Notes: generated from the letters alone by a model not told the origin. Positions 33,085 through 46,835 are shown, counted from the first letter of the stretch. The stretch is 64,000 nt of DNA from Cocos nucifera (GCA_006176705.1 QRFJ01000373.1:432705-496704), one strand, 5' to 3'. Made by a program: numbers and translations.

Positions 33085-34110
33085 TGGCCTTGAATATACT
33101 ATTAGAAATAATGTCTCATGTCGGCTCCCATAGAGTTGCTTTGCTGAGTCATTTGAGAGTTCTTTTCTATTTCATTTACACTCTTGGTTTCTTCTTGGAA
33201 TGAATGAGAGTGACGAGTTCATAAATCCTTTGTCAATCCTGTCAAACAGAAAGGTTAAACAGTCACCTCCAAATATGCCATCATGCTGATGGTTAAACAT
33301 TTTTGTCTTGTATAACTGCTTAAATTATGTAAAGTAGAAATTTTGTGAATTTTTAAATGAAGTCTTGCTTATTGCTTGAAATTTCAAGGCTAATGTATTC
33401 CAGAAATATTTGTCTTCCATTTCACCATTTGTGCTGCTGATGTAACCTACATATTGGCACATCAAATCATATGTTTTCATCTTGGACCGGTATACATGTG
33501 CATGCATGTTCGTCTACTGAACCACATCATATAATCAATATAATCTTATAATTTTATAGAAATTCACAACATATTTATATCCCTTCAGATGAGTTGACTT
33601 TGAATTATCCTATTAGAAATAAAGTCTATGTCAGCTTACAAAGAGTTGCTTTGCTGAATCATTTGAGAGTTCTTTTTCATTTCAATAACAGCTCCTGGTT
33701 TCTTCCTATCTAGCATGAATGAGAGTAATAAACTCACGAGCCCTCTGCTGATCCTGTCAAACAGATTGGTTAAACCATCGCATCCAAATACACCATCATG
33801 TTGATGGTAGACAAGTATGACCCATACCTGGATGATATCTCTTCTGCATACCTTTCACTCTCAGGTACGGTGACAAATAGTTAGTCTGCTGAGCCATCTT
33901 GGAGGTTACTTCTCTCTTTTCTATTACAACTGATTCTTCTTGGAACTTCTTCAAACATTTCACTCTCATGTAAGCTGACAAATAGTTGTTCTGCTGATTT
34001 CTTCTTGGAATGAATGAGAGCAATAAATTCATAAGCCCTTCTGTTGATCCTGTCAAACAGATTGGTTAAGCATTCACATCCAAATATGCTGTCCTGTGAT
34101 ATTTGACGTG
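33085..34110. repeat. Three diverged copies of a block of roughly 200 bp
   Basis: Blocks near 33115-33300, 33600-33805 and 33965-34095 share words such as GAGTTGCTTTGCTGA.TCATTTGAGAG, a GAATGAGAGY.A word, ATCCTGTCAAACAGA..GGTTAA and CCAAATAYGCCATCATG. On the minus strand the third block is open (33881-34168, 95 codons), and the others are broken by stops. I do not recognise a protein. They may be decayed exon copies or a low-copy transposon piece. Confidence 0.6.
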
Positions 34111-34199
34111 CACGACGTCTAATGGCAGTTGGATGGAATATTCTTTGCTTGTATTGTTGCTTCATCAATTTCCAAGGTAGAACTGCCGTAAATTTCTTA

Positions 34200-36353
34200 T
34201 AAATGCTTGTCTATTGCTTGGAGGTTATATCGGCAAGTTGAAGGTTATGTTGGCAGTTTGGCACTTGTAATATTATATTTTTATCTTGGACCGGTTGCAC
34301 TCTATGCAAAATGTGGGTTTCTACTGCTTCCCTTTCATGCTCATTTAGATCAAATCAAGCTGACTTTGTTCATGGCTTGTTCATTTGGTTTCAGAATATT
34401 CATGTTCTTGTAAAATGTAATAAGCCTTCTTTTACGGGACAATTAAGGTCTTTAGAATTAAAATTTTAGGTAGGCAAGTCCCCTCTTGTTCTTCTTGAAC
34501 TTCGCAAGATAATGTGTTTTATAGCTAGTTAAGTCCCACTTGTCTTCTTATTTTCCTTCCAGATTACCAATGGATGCAGTGAACATATAATCCTCCGTTG
34601 TGGAGAAAACTTAGAACTTTCGCTAGCCCAAAGAATCTGAAGCCAGTCAGTTTCCTCTCTGTCTTTGGAACTTGTCACGGGTGATTAGCTTGAAATTTTG
34701 GTGAATTCTTATCGCCTCGGACTCCAGAGCTATCTATTAACAGGATGTCTGATCTACCTGCTAATACCATGTTTACCAAAGGAATCGAATCTAGAAAAAA
34801 TTGTTTTTCTTAAAAAAGAAAGAAAGAAAAAAAAAAGAGTTTACCAACATTGAAAGAAAAAGCTTCATGTGGTTGATCATTGAACGCAAGTTTATCAGCA
34901 AAATAAGATGATTGTCAAATAAGAAAATGGTTTTCAATAAGTTCATTTAGGGAAAAACATGTTTCAGTAAATATAATTTATTGAATTTTAGTGATGGTAG
35001 TGAAGGGAAGGAAAATGTAGACATGTTGTCTTCAATGGAGTAGTTACATGTAGAATTTGTCAAATAATACAAGTCCTTGCCCTGACTCAGCCCAAACTTG
35101 AGCTACATTTGCTGAATTTAACAACCAATACTTGGCCTGTAATTTATTTCTGGGAGAAGGATGGGGAAGACCCATTGATTAATTTCATAGGAAGTGAAAC
35201 GAGCTGTTACTTGGCCTTAAGTGCGAATACATTTTTTTTCTTCTACTTTTTTTTTCCTGGTTTTCTCGAAGTACTAAGATAGATAACAGTGCCATTGTTT
35301 TCTCTAGATATGGATCTGGATATCAGGTTACCGAGAAGGATTGATATACCATAAAGATAGCTCTTTCTTATTTTGATGATGCTTTAGATTTTCATTTCTA
35401 TTAATGGTTCATATAATTGATTTGTTGAACTCATCAATTAATATGTATTAAACTAATATTATTGTTAGACATATCCATTTTTTTCATTCTTTCTAAAGAC
35501 AAAATGTTTCTAGCATCCCATTCCTATCTTTATATATTTTGAATAGAATGCACGATTCTAATTTCTGATCTGGATGCATGGTTGTCAATAAACAAATTTA
35601 CGTACTTGATCTAATTGGTATCTGCTTTCAGTGAATATAGTAGAAATGGAAATTGTATGATCCTATTATTTTTCCAAATATTTGTCTGCGCGGATCAAAA
35701 TGCAAGAAGCGTAATAAATTCCAATAGGCTTTGAAGAAAAACATAGCAGAAAACCCATCAGGCTATAGCACTTCTGTGCTTGGCGTTGTAACTCAGAAAT
35801 CTCCTTCTCCAAGTTCTCCATATCTTGATTCATCTTCTCCAATGAACCATAACAGCAACGGACGGTGATCAGATCTAGTTCGAACAAGATGAGTCAAACT
35901 ATAATCTTGAAATTGGTCGATCTGTTTCCTTGTAGCCAAGGTCCTATCAGTATTCAGCCAATCCTTCTATTATCACACCGAGTATATCCAGGCATAGAAA
36001 GACGGACATCCATAGGACCATTAATTTCTATGAATTCTCTAAATTGAATGATTTCAACGTTGAATGTGAAAGGCTTGCTGCCCTTGTATCCTATAGCCCT
36101 GCTGTTCTTCCTTGGAAGAACCTCTCAATTAACCGAAGTAAAAGAATCATGTAGTTGTCCCAAGATAGAAAAAAGAATGATTGAAGTCTTCATGCAAACT
36201 ATCACCACAGGTTCAGACAATAACCGAGGTAGATAAAAATCTCAAACTCCATCTGTTTTGTCCAGCGCTGATGACTTGAATCAGAAATTTACAAAAGCAT
36301 GAATACTTTCAGAAATAGAGTTGACAGCCAGCCCAATCGTGCATCATTCATAT

Positions 36354-36386
<33 letters not shown>

Positions 36387-36640
36387 CAAAAAGAAGCTAA
36401 ACAAATGGCTGCTGCTGCTCTATGACCGTAATTTAATCAGCAACTCGGAAGAAAGTTCAAGATAAGTCCATGGTGTCTATTGGACGGGAATGACAGGGTT
36501 TAGACCTTGATGGGTCTTTGAGCTATCCATCTAACATACCAAGGAAATCCCTCACTATTATTACAAGCATCCGGAAAGGATTCACCTCATCCTTACATCC
36601 CATGATCTCTTTGACATGAAGTAGAACTCTATTTTCATCA
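34200..36640. other. Intergenic, no gene supported
   Basis: AT-rich, with a (GA)n microsatellite at about 36356-36385. A minus-strand segment near 35790-35850 gives a short coiled-coil-like peptide (LEKMNQDMENLEKEISEL) that might be a further piece of the formin relic, but the link is weak. Confidence 0.45.
36356..36385. repeat. (GA)n microsatellite
   Basis: About 14 dinucleotide units ending in GGGC. Confidence 0.9.
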
Positions 36641-36644
36641 CTTT

Positions 36645-37910
36645 TCAGCTCTTTTCTGCGTGGTGCATAAAGGATTTCAAGGGGTGGACAAAGCTACCAC
36701 TCATGTCATCATTGGATAGATTTATTTCTACGAAATGTTTCAGCTGATCCATTCCATGGGAGATATTTGAGACTGCGCTCACCAATACATCCACGTCTAC
36801 TTGCTGTGATCTTGACATTGTAGAGCTCCGTGCTGAGTCCTGAGACAAGATCCAGAACCTCTCCTCTTTCCGCAGCAGTCCTCGGCTTATTTCTGTCCGG
36901 TTTACTTTCCTGTGTTTCCATCTCCATGGCACTTGCACCTTCTGACCTGATCATCTCTTGCACAACAAAATGCAGTAAGGTGGTCTTTCCATCAGTTCCC
37001 TTGACATCTGCAAGTTTTAGCAGAACATTAAGTTTGAAGGCTCTCGCACCGCATCTTGTGGTCCCAGCATTCATCCAATTCCCTGTTTTAAGCACCGCCT
37101 CGAGCAATCTTAAGAAAAGCCTACTAGACCTATGTTCCTTGCAGCCTTCCTGCACAGACAAAAGTGAATCTTTGGCAGCAGGATTCAGAGTGGTTAATGA
37201 AAACTAATGGCCGATGATCAGCACAAAGGAATAGAGTGACTAATGGAAATATGCGCGCGCGCGCGCGAGTTCTGGTGTCTACAAGAAGAACTTTCTGAGG
37301 AGAGACTGTCTTCAAAAGTCTCCCTGCATAGCATGGCCTCAATCCTCTGGAATGCAAATGGTATGCAAAAGACCACCTTAACAAATTTCTCTGCTGGACC
37401 TAATTCATCAATATACCCCACATAGTTGGAAAGTTTTCCTTGTTCTTCTTTAGTTGGTGTCATTTCACCAGTGCTTCTAATTGTTGTGCACATAATCCTC
37501 TATCTAAAGCAGTCCAACCAACAAATACTATGAAAACCCTGTCTACTAACATAACTATTCCAAAGAAACAAATATGGTCTCTATGAGATGAGGAGAGACA
37601 AAAAAATGGAAAGTTAATCATTGTGCAAGAATGATATTGTCATTTTATTTTTACCAACTCTACCTTGATTCAAAGCAATGCAGACTTGCCGGCAGTTGCA
37701 TTTACGGCCTTCATCAGTATTGCGATGTTTTGTAATCTCTTACGGTCCACGACATGCTTGCTAGGAGATGGGGTCTTGCTCTTGGCTTCTTCATTTTTTG
37801 CAGAACTTTGCAAGTTGAACCCAAAGAGTGATCCAGTCATTTGCTCATCCAATATGGATGAGAATTTTCGATGGAATTTGATTCCTTGTGGGAGAATTTC
37901 CAACTCCAAA
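36645..37910 (-). pseudogene. Formin (FH2 domain) pseudogene, partial
   Basis: Four blocks of a plant class I formin FH2 domain in correct order on the minus strand. About 37909-37680: KFHRKFSSILDEQMTGSLFG, then SPSKHVVDRKRLQNIAIL. About 37505-37310: AQQLEALVK, MTPTKEEQGKLSNYVGYIDE and FVKVVFCIPFAFQR. About 37190-36850: RLLEAVLKTGNWMNAGTT, FKLNVLLKLADVKGTDGKTT and LLHFVVQEMIRSEG. About 36830-36655: VSAVSNISHGMDQLKHFVE. In block 2 a base is missing between LVK and MTPT (about 37455), creating a frameshift and an in-frame TGA. The conserved GNxMN is present but flanked by unusual residues (NWMNAGTTRC for NRMNVGTNRG). No N-terminal signal peptide, membrane segment or proline-rich FH1 region is visible. 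FH2 domains nucleate and cap actin filaments; this copy cannot encode one. Confidence 0.85.
37252..37268. repeat. (CG)n microsatellite inside the formin relic
   Basis: Alternating GC of about 15 bases, rare in plant DNA because methylated CpG decays. It interrupts the coding similarity between formin blocks. Confidence 0.85.
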
Positions 37911-39311
37911 GGAAATTCTCATACAGATTCCATTAAACAATGATTCCATTGGAAATTCTGCTAAAGGAATAAATACATTTTAAGCAATGTTTTCATTAAA
38001 ACTATAGAGAATGAATGAATACCTTTTGAGAACTTGCTGAAGAGAAAATAGTAATCTGTATGTTTTCATGAAACAATGCAGAAATACATACCTTTCGAGT
38101 TTTTTGCATGGAATCTCATTCCAGTAAAACCAAGAAGAGGAGAGTTGCAAGGTTGACCATTGCATTATTCCATTGACATTCTTAATTGCCGTCCCCGCAT
38201 GACCCAGTCTTTTATCTCCTTTTTTTTCTTTCTTTCTTTTTTTTCTTTTTTTTTTTTTTGAGTACAGACTGCTAAAGTCAAATTGCCCATGGCATCCAAT
38301 ATTTTAACCAATGATTCTCCTCAGAAATATTTTAACTAATAATCCTCTGAAGTATAGAAGGGCTTAAAGGCCTGTGATTCAAGCACAGGTCTTGCTTATA
38401 CTTGGAAACACTGCTTGCCTTTCAGATACACAGGGCAATGCTAAAGGCCACTCTTCAGTGACTACCGAAAAGCTTCGAGGTCTAACGCCTGTTTGTACAA
38501 TGAAATAGCTATTCATATGATGTCCTCCACATGAAAGAGAAGGTGCAAAACATTGAGGGAGAAGTATGAAAAAGATACCTGGAAATCTAAACAAAATATC
38601 ATGATTCCAAGTTCTTTGGGATTTTGAAAATGCCTTTAAAAATAGATTAGATAGTCAAATAAAGTTCCCATTTACACGAAAATGTATAGGTAAAGTGATC
38701 TACATCCAATCATCTCCATAATGACATCTATAGGAAACTCTTTTTGAGAAAACATTAATAAGAAACAACAGAATCTACATGGTATGGTACAACAAACAAA
38801 CTAATTTTCGAACAAAACATGTGTGCAACACGAGAACCTCAAAGTTGTCATTATCATTAATTTATTTGGAGATACAAATGAAATCATTCAGATGTATATC
38901 TATTATGCTTGTAAGTTAACATAAAAAATACAACAAAATAGAGGTATAGCCAGAGAGAAAACAAAATGGAAATGAGGTATCATCTGGAATGATGTGGCCA
39001 GGAAAACTCTGGTTTGGATCCCCTATGCGGATCTGACTCTAAAATCTTTATCACCTCCTCAACCCAACAGTCCCCCCATGATATGGATCCAAGTAAGAAA
39101 TTCTAGACTACAAATAAATACAGCATCATACACCAGTGTCTTAGTCGTTAATGGGGTCAATGACTTGAAGCTGTGTAGGCTCCAAGGGCTTCAATTCATC
39201 CTTGCAACCTCTGGACAAAAATAGCATAGGGTGCATGGATATCACACTGCTCCTGAAATCTTCAAAAAACAGTCAGCATTCTCCAAACTAACTATACAAT
39301 CATGGCAAGTT
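37911..39311. other. Intergenic, no gene supported
   Basis: AT-rich with T and CTTT runs near 38218-38262. This is the 3' flank of the BAH/agenet gene and may include its untranslated region. Confidence 0.5.
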
Positions 39312-42300
39312 TCATCTGGACATGACCAAGCTTGAGAGTGTCATTGGTGCACCGAACAGAGGATCACCTCCAATCTTGCAGTTCTCATGATCTACTTTCA
39401 ATGATTTGGGTAGCATGAACACCCTGCAGGCATGACACTGCTCTTCTTCCTCTCCGCTGCTACAGCCATGAACTTCACATCGCCTTTTACTATGATCTGG
39501 ACCATCACAGGCCAATTCTCTTCTTCTCTTCCTTTTCTTTGACGAGCACCATTTCAAGCCATCCAGATAACATTCTTTAGCAAGGTCTAACACATCTCCA
39601 GATGTAGGTACCAATGAATCTCTATGGGGGGGCATAAGCTTGCATGCAACAGTTCTCTCTGGTGCAGGGCTTTCAGTTAGGTGTTCTGTTCCAGGAAGCC
39701 TATTGGTGTCTGGTGATTGAATTGGGATTCCTTCATCGCTGAATGAATCCTTATTCTCACGCTCCATAACAGACAACAATGAGCTTACAATATCTTTTCT
39801 GTCTTTTATATGATTCCATTTGTTGCCAATCCATTCCTGTGAGGGTCTCAAGTCACCCAGAGTAAAAACAGAGACTTGGTTTTCTCCTGCAATATTCAAA
39901 CAAGCAATATTCAACATTAGTAAGTATAGCCTAGAGCAGTCCAGGAAAATAATCCTTGCAATTTTAACTGTTCAGACAGCAAAAATTGTACCAAGTTTAG
40001 TGTAATGGTGTAATGAATAAAAGATTTTACCTGGGAAATATACATGGATTTGCCCTTCAGATTCTTTACAAATCACAATACCCTCCCACCATCCATCATG
40101 CCACCTTGCATCAACAACAGCCCCAACATCGAAGCTGCACGACAAGCTGCCTCTCTCTGATGGATTTGGACGAATCATTGGCCTCCCACACATGCGGATA
40201 CCCAATCTGTCTGGTGCTGCAACCCTTGAAAGCAGAACCCATTCCTGTAAAGATAAAAAATAAAAAAGGATCAGATATAAGCACATCCACCAAGGCAAAA
40301 GAGAAGAAGCTTACATGTTAAATTTAATATTTACCTCCAAATTGCCATTTTCATCAGCATCTTGAACATCTCGATAGCAGACCTTCACCTTGTCGCGGTG
40401 CCTTTTGAGAATCACACATTGAAACCAGCATCCCCTTATTCCACTATCTTGTGAAAGTACTTCAACATGGCATCCTGGAGATAGCTGCTGCTGGAGATTT
40501 TGCTCAAACAACTCCTTCCTGAGGAAACCAGGAGAAGAAATGGTGCCTGTTATATGTCTTTCTTCTTTACCGCTGGCACCCAATTTTTTTTCCTTGTTCA
40601 TATCCCTAGCAACCATTCCAGCAAAGTCAATATCCCCACTACTCAACCCGTGTTTCTTCTTAAGTCCACTTTGGGGAACATGGTGATTTCGGTCTCCCTC
40701 CAAACTAGAGCCACCACAGGATATTTTCAATCTCAATTTCAGTGAAGATGAGAACATGGACCTAAGTAGTTCCTGGCTCCAGTAGCCCTGAACCTGAGTT
40801 ATGTCAAAAGGTTTGACATCATCATTGTCAATCTGCCTACGACACAGGTAAGGTTCCCAATTGCCATGCCTTCCCTCATTCTGAAACTTCTCAAAATGCT
40901 GAGCACTGAGGACGGCAGCTAATCCATCAATGCAGTCAACACTGAAATCTTGAAGACAGAGAGAAAAGAAAATCTCTCTGTCATTAACATCGGAAGGCAA
41001 AGGAATACCAACCTCATCAGCTCTGTGAAACCATCGTACCACAACCATATTGTTGGCTCTCAAGTCCTCATAAAGATCTTCCACATATGCCACAAGTGTC
41101 TTATTCTCTTCAGTCATGACATGGACAAAGTCATGAACCTAGGCAAGCATATGGCACACATTTAACCAATGAAAAAATAATAACAAGAATGAAGTCATTG
41201 CAAATTAAATACATACAGAGATCGTAATTCCATTCCAGCAGAAAGATGGGTAGTGTTTGCGTCTTTTCCTGCAAATCCACGCAGAACCTAACCATGAAAA
41301 TTCTTTAGAATGATGTCCCATTTTCCCGGATGAAAGACCCTGAATAGACAAAGGGAAGCAATAGAAAAGAAAGATAATAATAAATGAAACAGCTTCTAGC
41401 TTCACTTGCCTCACAACATAATGATAATTTGTACAATTAGAGGAAAATACAACCAATATAATTTCTCTACCTTGGAAGTAGGGATATATGTAGGTTCAGC
41501 ATCTTCATCATCTGAAGATCTATCCACCATAGGAGAAAATCCATAAGATATTGAATCTGCAAAAAGAACATATATTTTGTTGGATTGTAAAATCTTCATC
41601 AAAACAAAAAAATTAAGCTACAATTCTCAACCTTTGGACAACCATCCCAGTTCATGGGAGACTTTAAATAGAATAAAAGCAAGAAAACCTACAGGAAGCT
41701 ACATAACAATTATAAAACCAAGTTTTCATAAGGATGGGAAAACAGGAATATTGAAACCCTCAAACTTGAAATCTACAGTAAAGAAACACTACGCCAAAAT
41801 TGACATAATGGGAAGTTGGTTCAGCACAAAAGATGGAAAAAGAAATTAAGAATAGTGGCGATAACAACCGCATGTTGTAATTCAAATTGTACTGTGAATT
41901 GTAAGAATTGGATCCAACTAAAGCATGAAATACCATTACAAATTGAACTTCTTTCCTGAGGGAACACTTGGTAAAATATGAATATTACACAGGCATAGAA
42001 AATGGGTAACTTGAGTTCAAAAGGTGAATGTTTATAATTAACAATTTGAGAAAGAACAAATGTCTGCTACACTACATTGATAGATTTTTAAAGCAGTTTC
42101 CCTTGCAAAAAGTAATTTTCAAATCTAAGAGACAGAACAAATAGCAAATTTTAAGGGAAATAACTTGATCACATACTACATACATACTACACCACACACA
42201 CACCAAAAAAAAAAAAAAAAAAAAAACTCTTGATTTTTCATAACAAGCTCTGGTAACCCCAAAAGAATTACTGAAAACAAAATTTTTAATTAAAGCCATC

Positions 42301-44104
42301 ATCAATATAAACAAGATTAAATAATCACTAACATAGCTTCAAAATTTAAAAAAGAAGGGAATCAAAGAGCAGCATAGCAAGAAATTTTTAAAGATCCAGA
42401 AACAACAACAAAAAAAAAAATTCACATATTTTAGAACAGTTCAAAATTGTTCAAAATTGTCTAAGGTGAAGAGAGAGAAAAGGCACAGCGATGAAGAAAA
42501 CTCCATAAAATCAGAATATTTAAAACTTCACAGAGTTGTGAATCGAAGAAAGTTAAGGAGTAAAATTTTAAATAAAGCATATATTGAAAAGTTACCAATA
42601 TATCATATAAACGATAGCACGAAGACTCCTGGAAACAAAATATTTACGGAACAAACAGAAAAGCCCCAATAAAAACAAACACAAAGAAGACTACATGGAT
42701 GAGCAAGCAAAATAAATGAATGAATAAATAAAAGAAAAGACAAAATCAAAAGTATACAAAAAGGATTCTCTTTTAAGAACTAGTGGCTTGATAACGTAGC
42801 CCAGACAGACCAAATTTTACATTTTCTTTCGAGGATTTCCAGTGGCAAAAAATAGAGGGCAAAATGGATATCTCCTTGTTCTTGCACAGCGAGATCACCC
42901 AAATCGAGAAGCAAACATCCCAGAAAGCTAAAGGTGTCAATAGATCCGAAGGAAATACAAGGATGCTGAAGCCAACGAAGAAATTCAAACAAGAAAATTG
43001 TTATAAAAAAAGGTCACGTTTTCAATTATTTTTGCAGGTTCTCTCGACCTATCTCCTCTTAACTTCGACAAAAAGAAGAAATCATAACCAACTACAGCCC
43101 TAATCCATCACATATCTCTCCTCTTTCTGTTGCAGATATAGATAGTTTCTATAAGAGGAATTGAAGGTAACAAAGCAAACTCCATAATCCTCAAATCCAT
43201 CTATTGAAACGAATCAAAAAACCGACCCATGAATAAAGCCGATCAAAAAATGGAACAGATCTATACGGAATCCAAGATTTCAATAAAAATCAAGTATGAA
43301 TCATCAGACAAAAAAACATCTTTCCACATTATTTTACGGTTTGTCTTCTGGGATATCCTATAATAAGCGAAGAACGGCAATCTATGACAGGTCACAGCCT
43401 TCGCCAATCAATCCGTTCCTTCTATGATTTTTTATATATTAGAAAGAAAAAAAACAACTAAAGAAATCCCCAAAACCCGACACCTTCACTCTTCAATCCA
43501 ACCAAAGAAAGGAGACACCTTTCCCAAAAACCCATCATGGAAACAACAGATCCATACGAAATCCCAAGCTACAGAGTCCCAAACCAAATCCCATCCCAAA
43601 AATACACCAAAATATTCCACCTTACCAATTCTTTCAAGCTTTTCCGAGCTTTATTTCTTCTCAATTACAATTCCGGGAAAAAAGAAAAAAAGAGCATCTT
43701 TTTTATTCTTTCACGGACTTCCAAGCCTCATCTCTTCTCAAATTCTAGAATTTACTGGGGCACAGGCGAAACGAAATACCTGAGACGAGGGAAGAGAGCC
43801 AATCGACGACCTCCCTCCGCGTCCGCCACTTGAGGGAGAGCCCAGAGGACGACGACGGCGAGCAGCCGGAGGACGAGAAGGCGGCAGCCAAGAGGTGGTG
43901 GTCCGGCCGCAGCGCGAGAAGCGATCTGAGGAACCGCCCGGGGACGGCGTAGGACATGTGGCGCACGCTCTTCTCCCGCCCCACCACCGCCAGATCCATC
44001 CCGCCAGCGGCGTCCTGGAGGTAGTAGTGCACCACCCTCCTCCCCTTGTCGTTCGACACCACTTCCTCCTCCCACCCTACGAACACCTTACCCATTTCCT
44101 CCAT
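39312..44104 (-). CDS. BAH- and agenet-domain chromatin protein (At5g55600-like)
   Basis: Six exons join in phase on the minus strand: 44104-43780, 41556-41471, 41339-41217, 41138-40335, 40244-40031 and 39886-39312, all with GT donors and AG acceptors. They total 2127 bases, 708 residues. Exon 1 has the N-terminal module VFVGWEEEVVSNDKG and HYYLQDAAGG, followed by KWRTRREVVDWL. Exons 3-4 hold a BAH domain (about 150-310), with KHYPSFCWNGITIS, YVEDLYEDL, VVRWFHRADEVG and CRRQIDNDDVKPFD. Exons 4-6 hold agenet-type strands: GCHVEVLSQDSGIRGCWF, then VGAVVDARWHDGWWEG and GDLRPSQEW. A basic KKRKRRR near residue 635 is a likely nuclear signal, and an acidic SGEEEEQCHAC follows. BAH and agenet modules read histone or partner marks, so a nuclear chromatin role is expected; the target is unknown. 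The start is the ATG at 44102-44104 (MEEMGKVF); a longer frame would begin with TTG. Intron 1 is 2.2 kb. Confidence 0.92.
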
Positions 44105-45330
44105 ATCCAAACGCTAATCCTAATCCCCTTCTCCCCCACCGCCTCCAAGAGAGGGAGGATTTATTCCGACATTATGTAAATAAATAGGAGAAGAGGAAGG
44201 GGCGAAGAGATTTGGGTGGGGGAAGAAATCGACGGCGAGGATTTCGTCCACGACGTTAAATCCGGCGAAACCGCCTCGAAGGAACGGGGATTCTGAAGAA
44301 AAGGAAATGGAACGTGGAGACGTTATTGCCCCTAATAATTCTACTATTTTCGTGACTGCAATCATCGGATCGGATGGATTGATATGAACCCGAACAGCGA
44401 GCATAGGGACGGGAGGACGCGACACGCGTCCGGGTTTCTGGTGGGGCAAACGGCGGGTTTGCGCGTTGATTACGTCAAAAGCGCGTGGGGGTTTCGAAGT
44501 TTTCGCGTGTCAGAATCTGCCACGATGCCCTATCCGTTCTTTTATGCGGATCACCTGATCCGCTTTCACACATTTTTACTTTTTAGTGCAAAAAATCTGA
44601 GGGTTTCGTGGTTTAGGCCTGTTTGGCTGAAGGTTTGCGAGCACGAGCAGTCTCGGTGCCAAACCAAATTCCTCCCAAACAATCCAACACAACAAATCTT
44701 GTTAACGCAACAAGGGCCCAGACTTGGGCCTCTTATTATTAATTTTTATTTTGAAACAGTTTACTTGTTGATTTATGTGGAAATAATATTTTATAATAAT
44801 TTTAAAAAAAATAAAAAAAAAAATTATCATGTGCATGCAGTGCATGCCATTGTAGTAGCTTAATTACTGAGATTGGCATACGATAAATGAAACTTTGCTC
44901 ATGCATCTTGATTAGTGGTATACACATAATACATGCAATAATTTTTTTATGAAATGCTCATTGTAATTTTATGCCTCGATCATTCTTCGATTGTTAAAGA
45001 TGAAGTTCTTTCTCTCCCAGGAGAGAAGGTTATCCTTTCCATTCAAACCAACCTCACCGTCACTTGAATAATAAAATGGCAAACAATGATTGGACCTCGC
45101 GCAATCTAAAAAAATTAAGTTTAGATGATAGCTTTGGGGTTTGGACCAAAAAGGTTGACTTTTGCCGTAGTTTCAAGTTCCATATTTTTTGGTTTGATTA
45201 GATTTAGATTTATTTTTATGCAAATGTCATTCGCCCGCCCCACCCACCGAGGCTCTCGTGACTTATTTACAACTTGATTGGTCTAAATATCATTTCTGGT
45301 TCAACTACAACACCAAATTGACTATAATCT
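44105..45330. other. Upstream region of the BAH/agenet gene
   Basis: The first 250 bases are moderately GC-rich and fit a promoter and leader for the minus-strand gene. A TAGGCCTGTTTGG word at about 44614 resembles DNA-transposon ends but has no partner. The plus-strand open frame at 44384-44863 has no recognisable domain and is not called. Confidence 0.45.
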
Positions 45331-46480
45331 ATTCTTTTGTTGATAAAAATTTATTTAAAAATTTATATTTTTTAAATAAATATTTTTTAAATAATATTTA
45401 AATAAAAATATTTTATTTATATTATTTTATATATAAAAAAATTAGTTTAAAATTTGTTATTTATTTTTTTCATATTATTATTTTTCTAGATAAATTGTTA
45501 AAATTTACTCATATTTTTTTATATTTTTTAGATTTAAAAAATAAATAATTGAATTATTAAGTGTTAAATAAGATATTAAAATAAAAATAAAATATTTTAG
45601 ATATAAAATTAAATTTTTATTTTATTGTTGAAAAAATAATTTAATCATCTTTAAATAAATAAAATTTTCTTTCATGGGCTATTTATAAAAAAATAATTTT
45701 TTATTTTAAAAAATATAAAAAATGGATAAATTTTTTTTATGATATTTATCCGGGTATAGACAATTTTTTCGGAGGCGGTACTTTCAAATATCCGATTGTC
45801 ATTTGATTTATTTTTTTAATTAATGCACTGCAATCCGGAGGTCACATGACGTGGGCGATGACGTATTATGGTCGCATGGGAGCCGCAAAACTTCAAAGAA
45901 GATAACTATAACAGCTGGAGACAGCCAAGCCAGCATCTAATCTTGGACCATATCTAATCTTAAACAATTAATCTTCACCTTGGAAACAAAAGGCAGAGAG
46001 ATGCAATAAAAGGGAAAGGGAGAAGAATCAACTCTAGGTTTGCTTTGACTGGTTCCATTGTTTCTTTTCTTTGTCCTTTGAGAGGATAAGCACGGCATTA
46101 TCCACTTGATGCCAATGCTCCTCCTTGCTTTCCCTCCCCAGCTAGGGCCCACACCCCTCCAATTATTGCTACTCCATTTGGGCGTCTATGTATGTACTTA
46201 TGTGACTAATCTAGCTTAAAAGAAAAAAACCTATGGTGTAAATATATAAAATAGAAACTAAAAAAACCTTGGTATCATCAAATTTGATCATCCATGGTTC
46301 ATTGGTTCTATAATGCCAATGCAATCAGCCTTTTATAAAATTGTTATCGATGACTATAATGATCATATTCAACCATTATTTTTTTTAATCTATTTAAATT
46401 AAAATTATCTATATTAGATAATTTAAATTTTTATATCTAGATCGTACTTTAATATTTATATAAAATTAAAATAAAATATA
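45330..46480. other. AT-rich low-complexity stretch, then intergenic DNA
   Basis: 45330-45750 is almost entirely A and T with runs such as TTTTATTTATATTATTTT. No coding content. From 45750 base composition returns to normal, without a recognised gene. Confidence 0.6.
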
Positions 46481-46489
46481 TTTTATACC

Positions 46490-46835
46490 ATCATCTCATT
46501 AACGCGATGATCACGTAGTCTGTAAAGCATCAGATCCATCTTCCACAGGCAACTAATTTTCTCTCTTCTCATCCTTCATCTTTATGCGGATGATTGATGA
46601 AAATCATCATGCCTTCCGAGAGTTGGAAAAAAAAGACCATACTATCTTTATTTATACTTATATTTATCTTATCCCATCAAAAGATTTAATCCTGATTAAA
46701 AAATTTCAGTCTAAGTCTTATCAGGAATATAACTCTTTAATTAATTAGGCTTATCATAATTGATTCATGACTTGATCCAATGAGTTAAACCTGACTAAGT
46801 GATAATTAGACCACATTATGGAGTTAAATCCAATA
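46490..46835 (-). repeat. LTR-like 3' end of the base Copia element
   Basis: On the minus strand GTGGAAGAA (about 46836-46844) acts as a polypurine tract, followed at 46835 by TATTGGATTTAACTCC, which looks like an LTR start with TG changed to TA. A TATA-like AGTATAAATAAAG follows on the same strand at about 46645-46660. The 5' LTR should lie beyond 64000, so the left end cannot be confirmed. The call relies on the RNase H end of the same element reading toward it from 53.9 kb. Confidence 0.5.

Noticed and set aside
44384..44863. 159-codon open frame upstream of the BAH/agenet gene
   Set aside because: No domain, low-complexity end, and it lies in the likely promoter region of the minus-strand gene.
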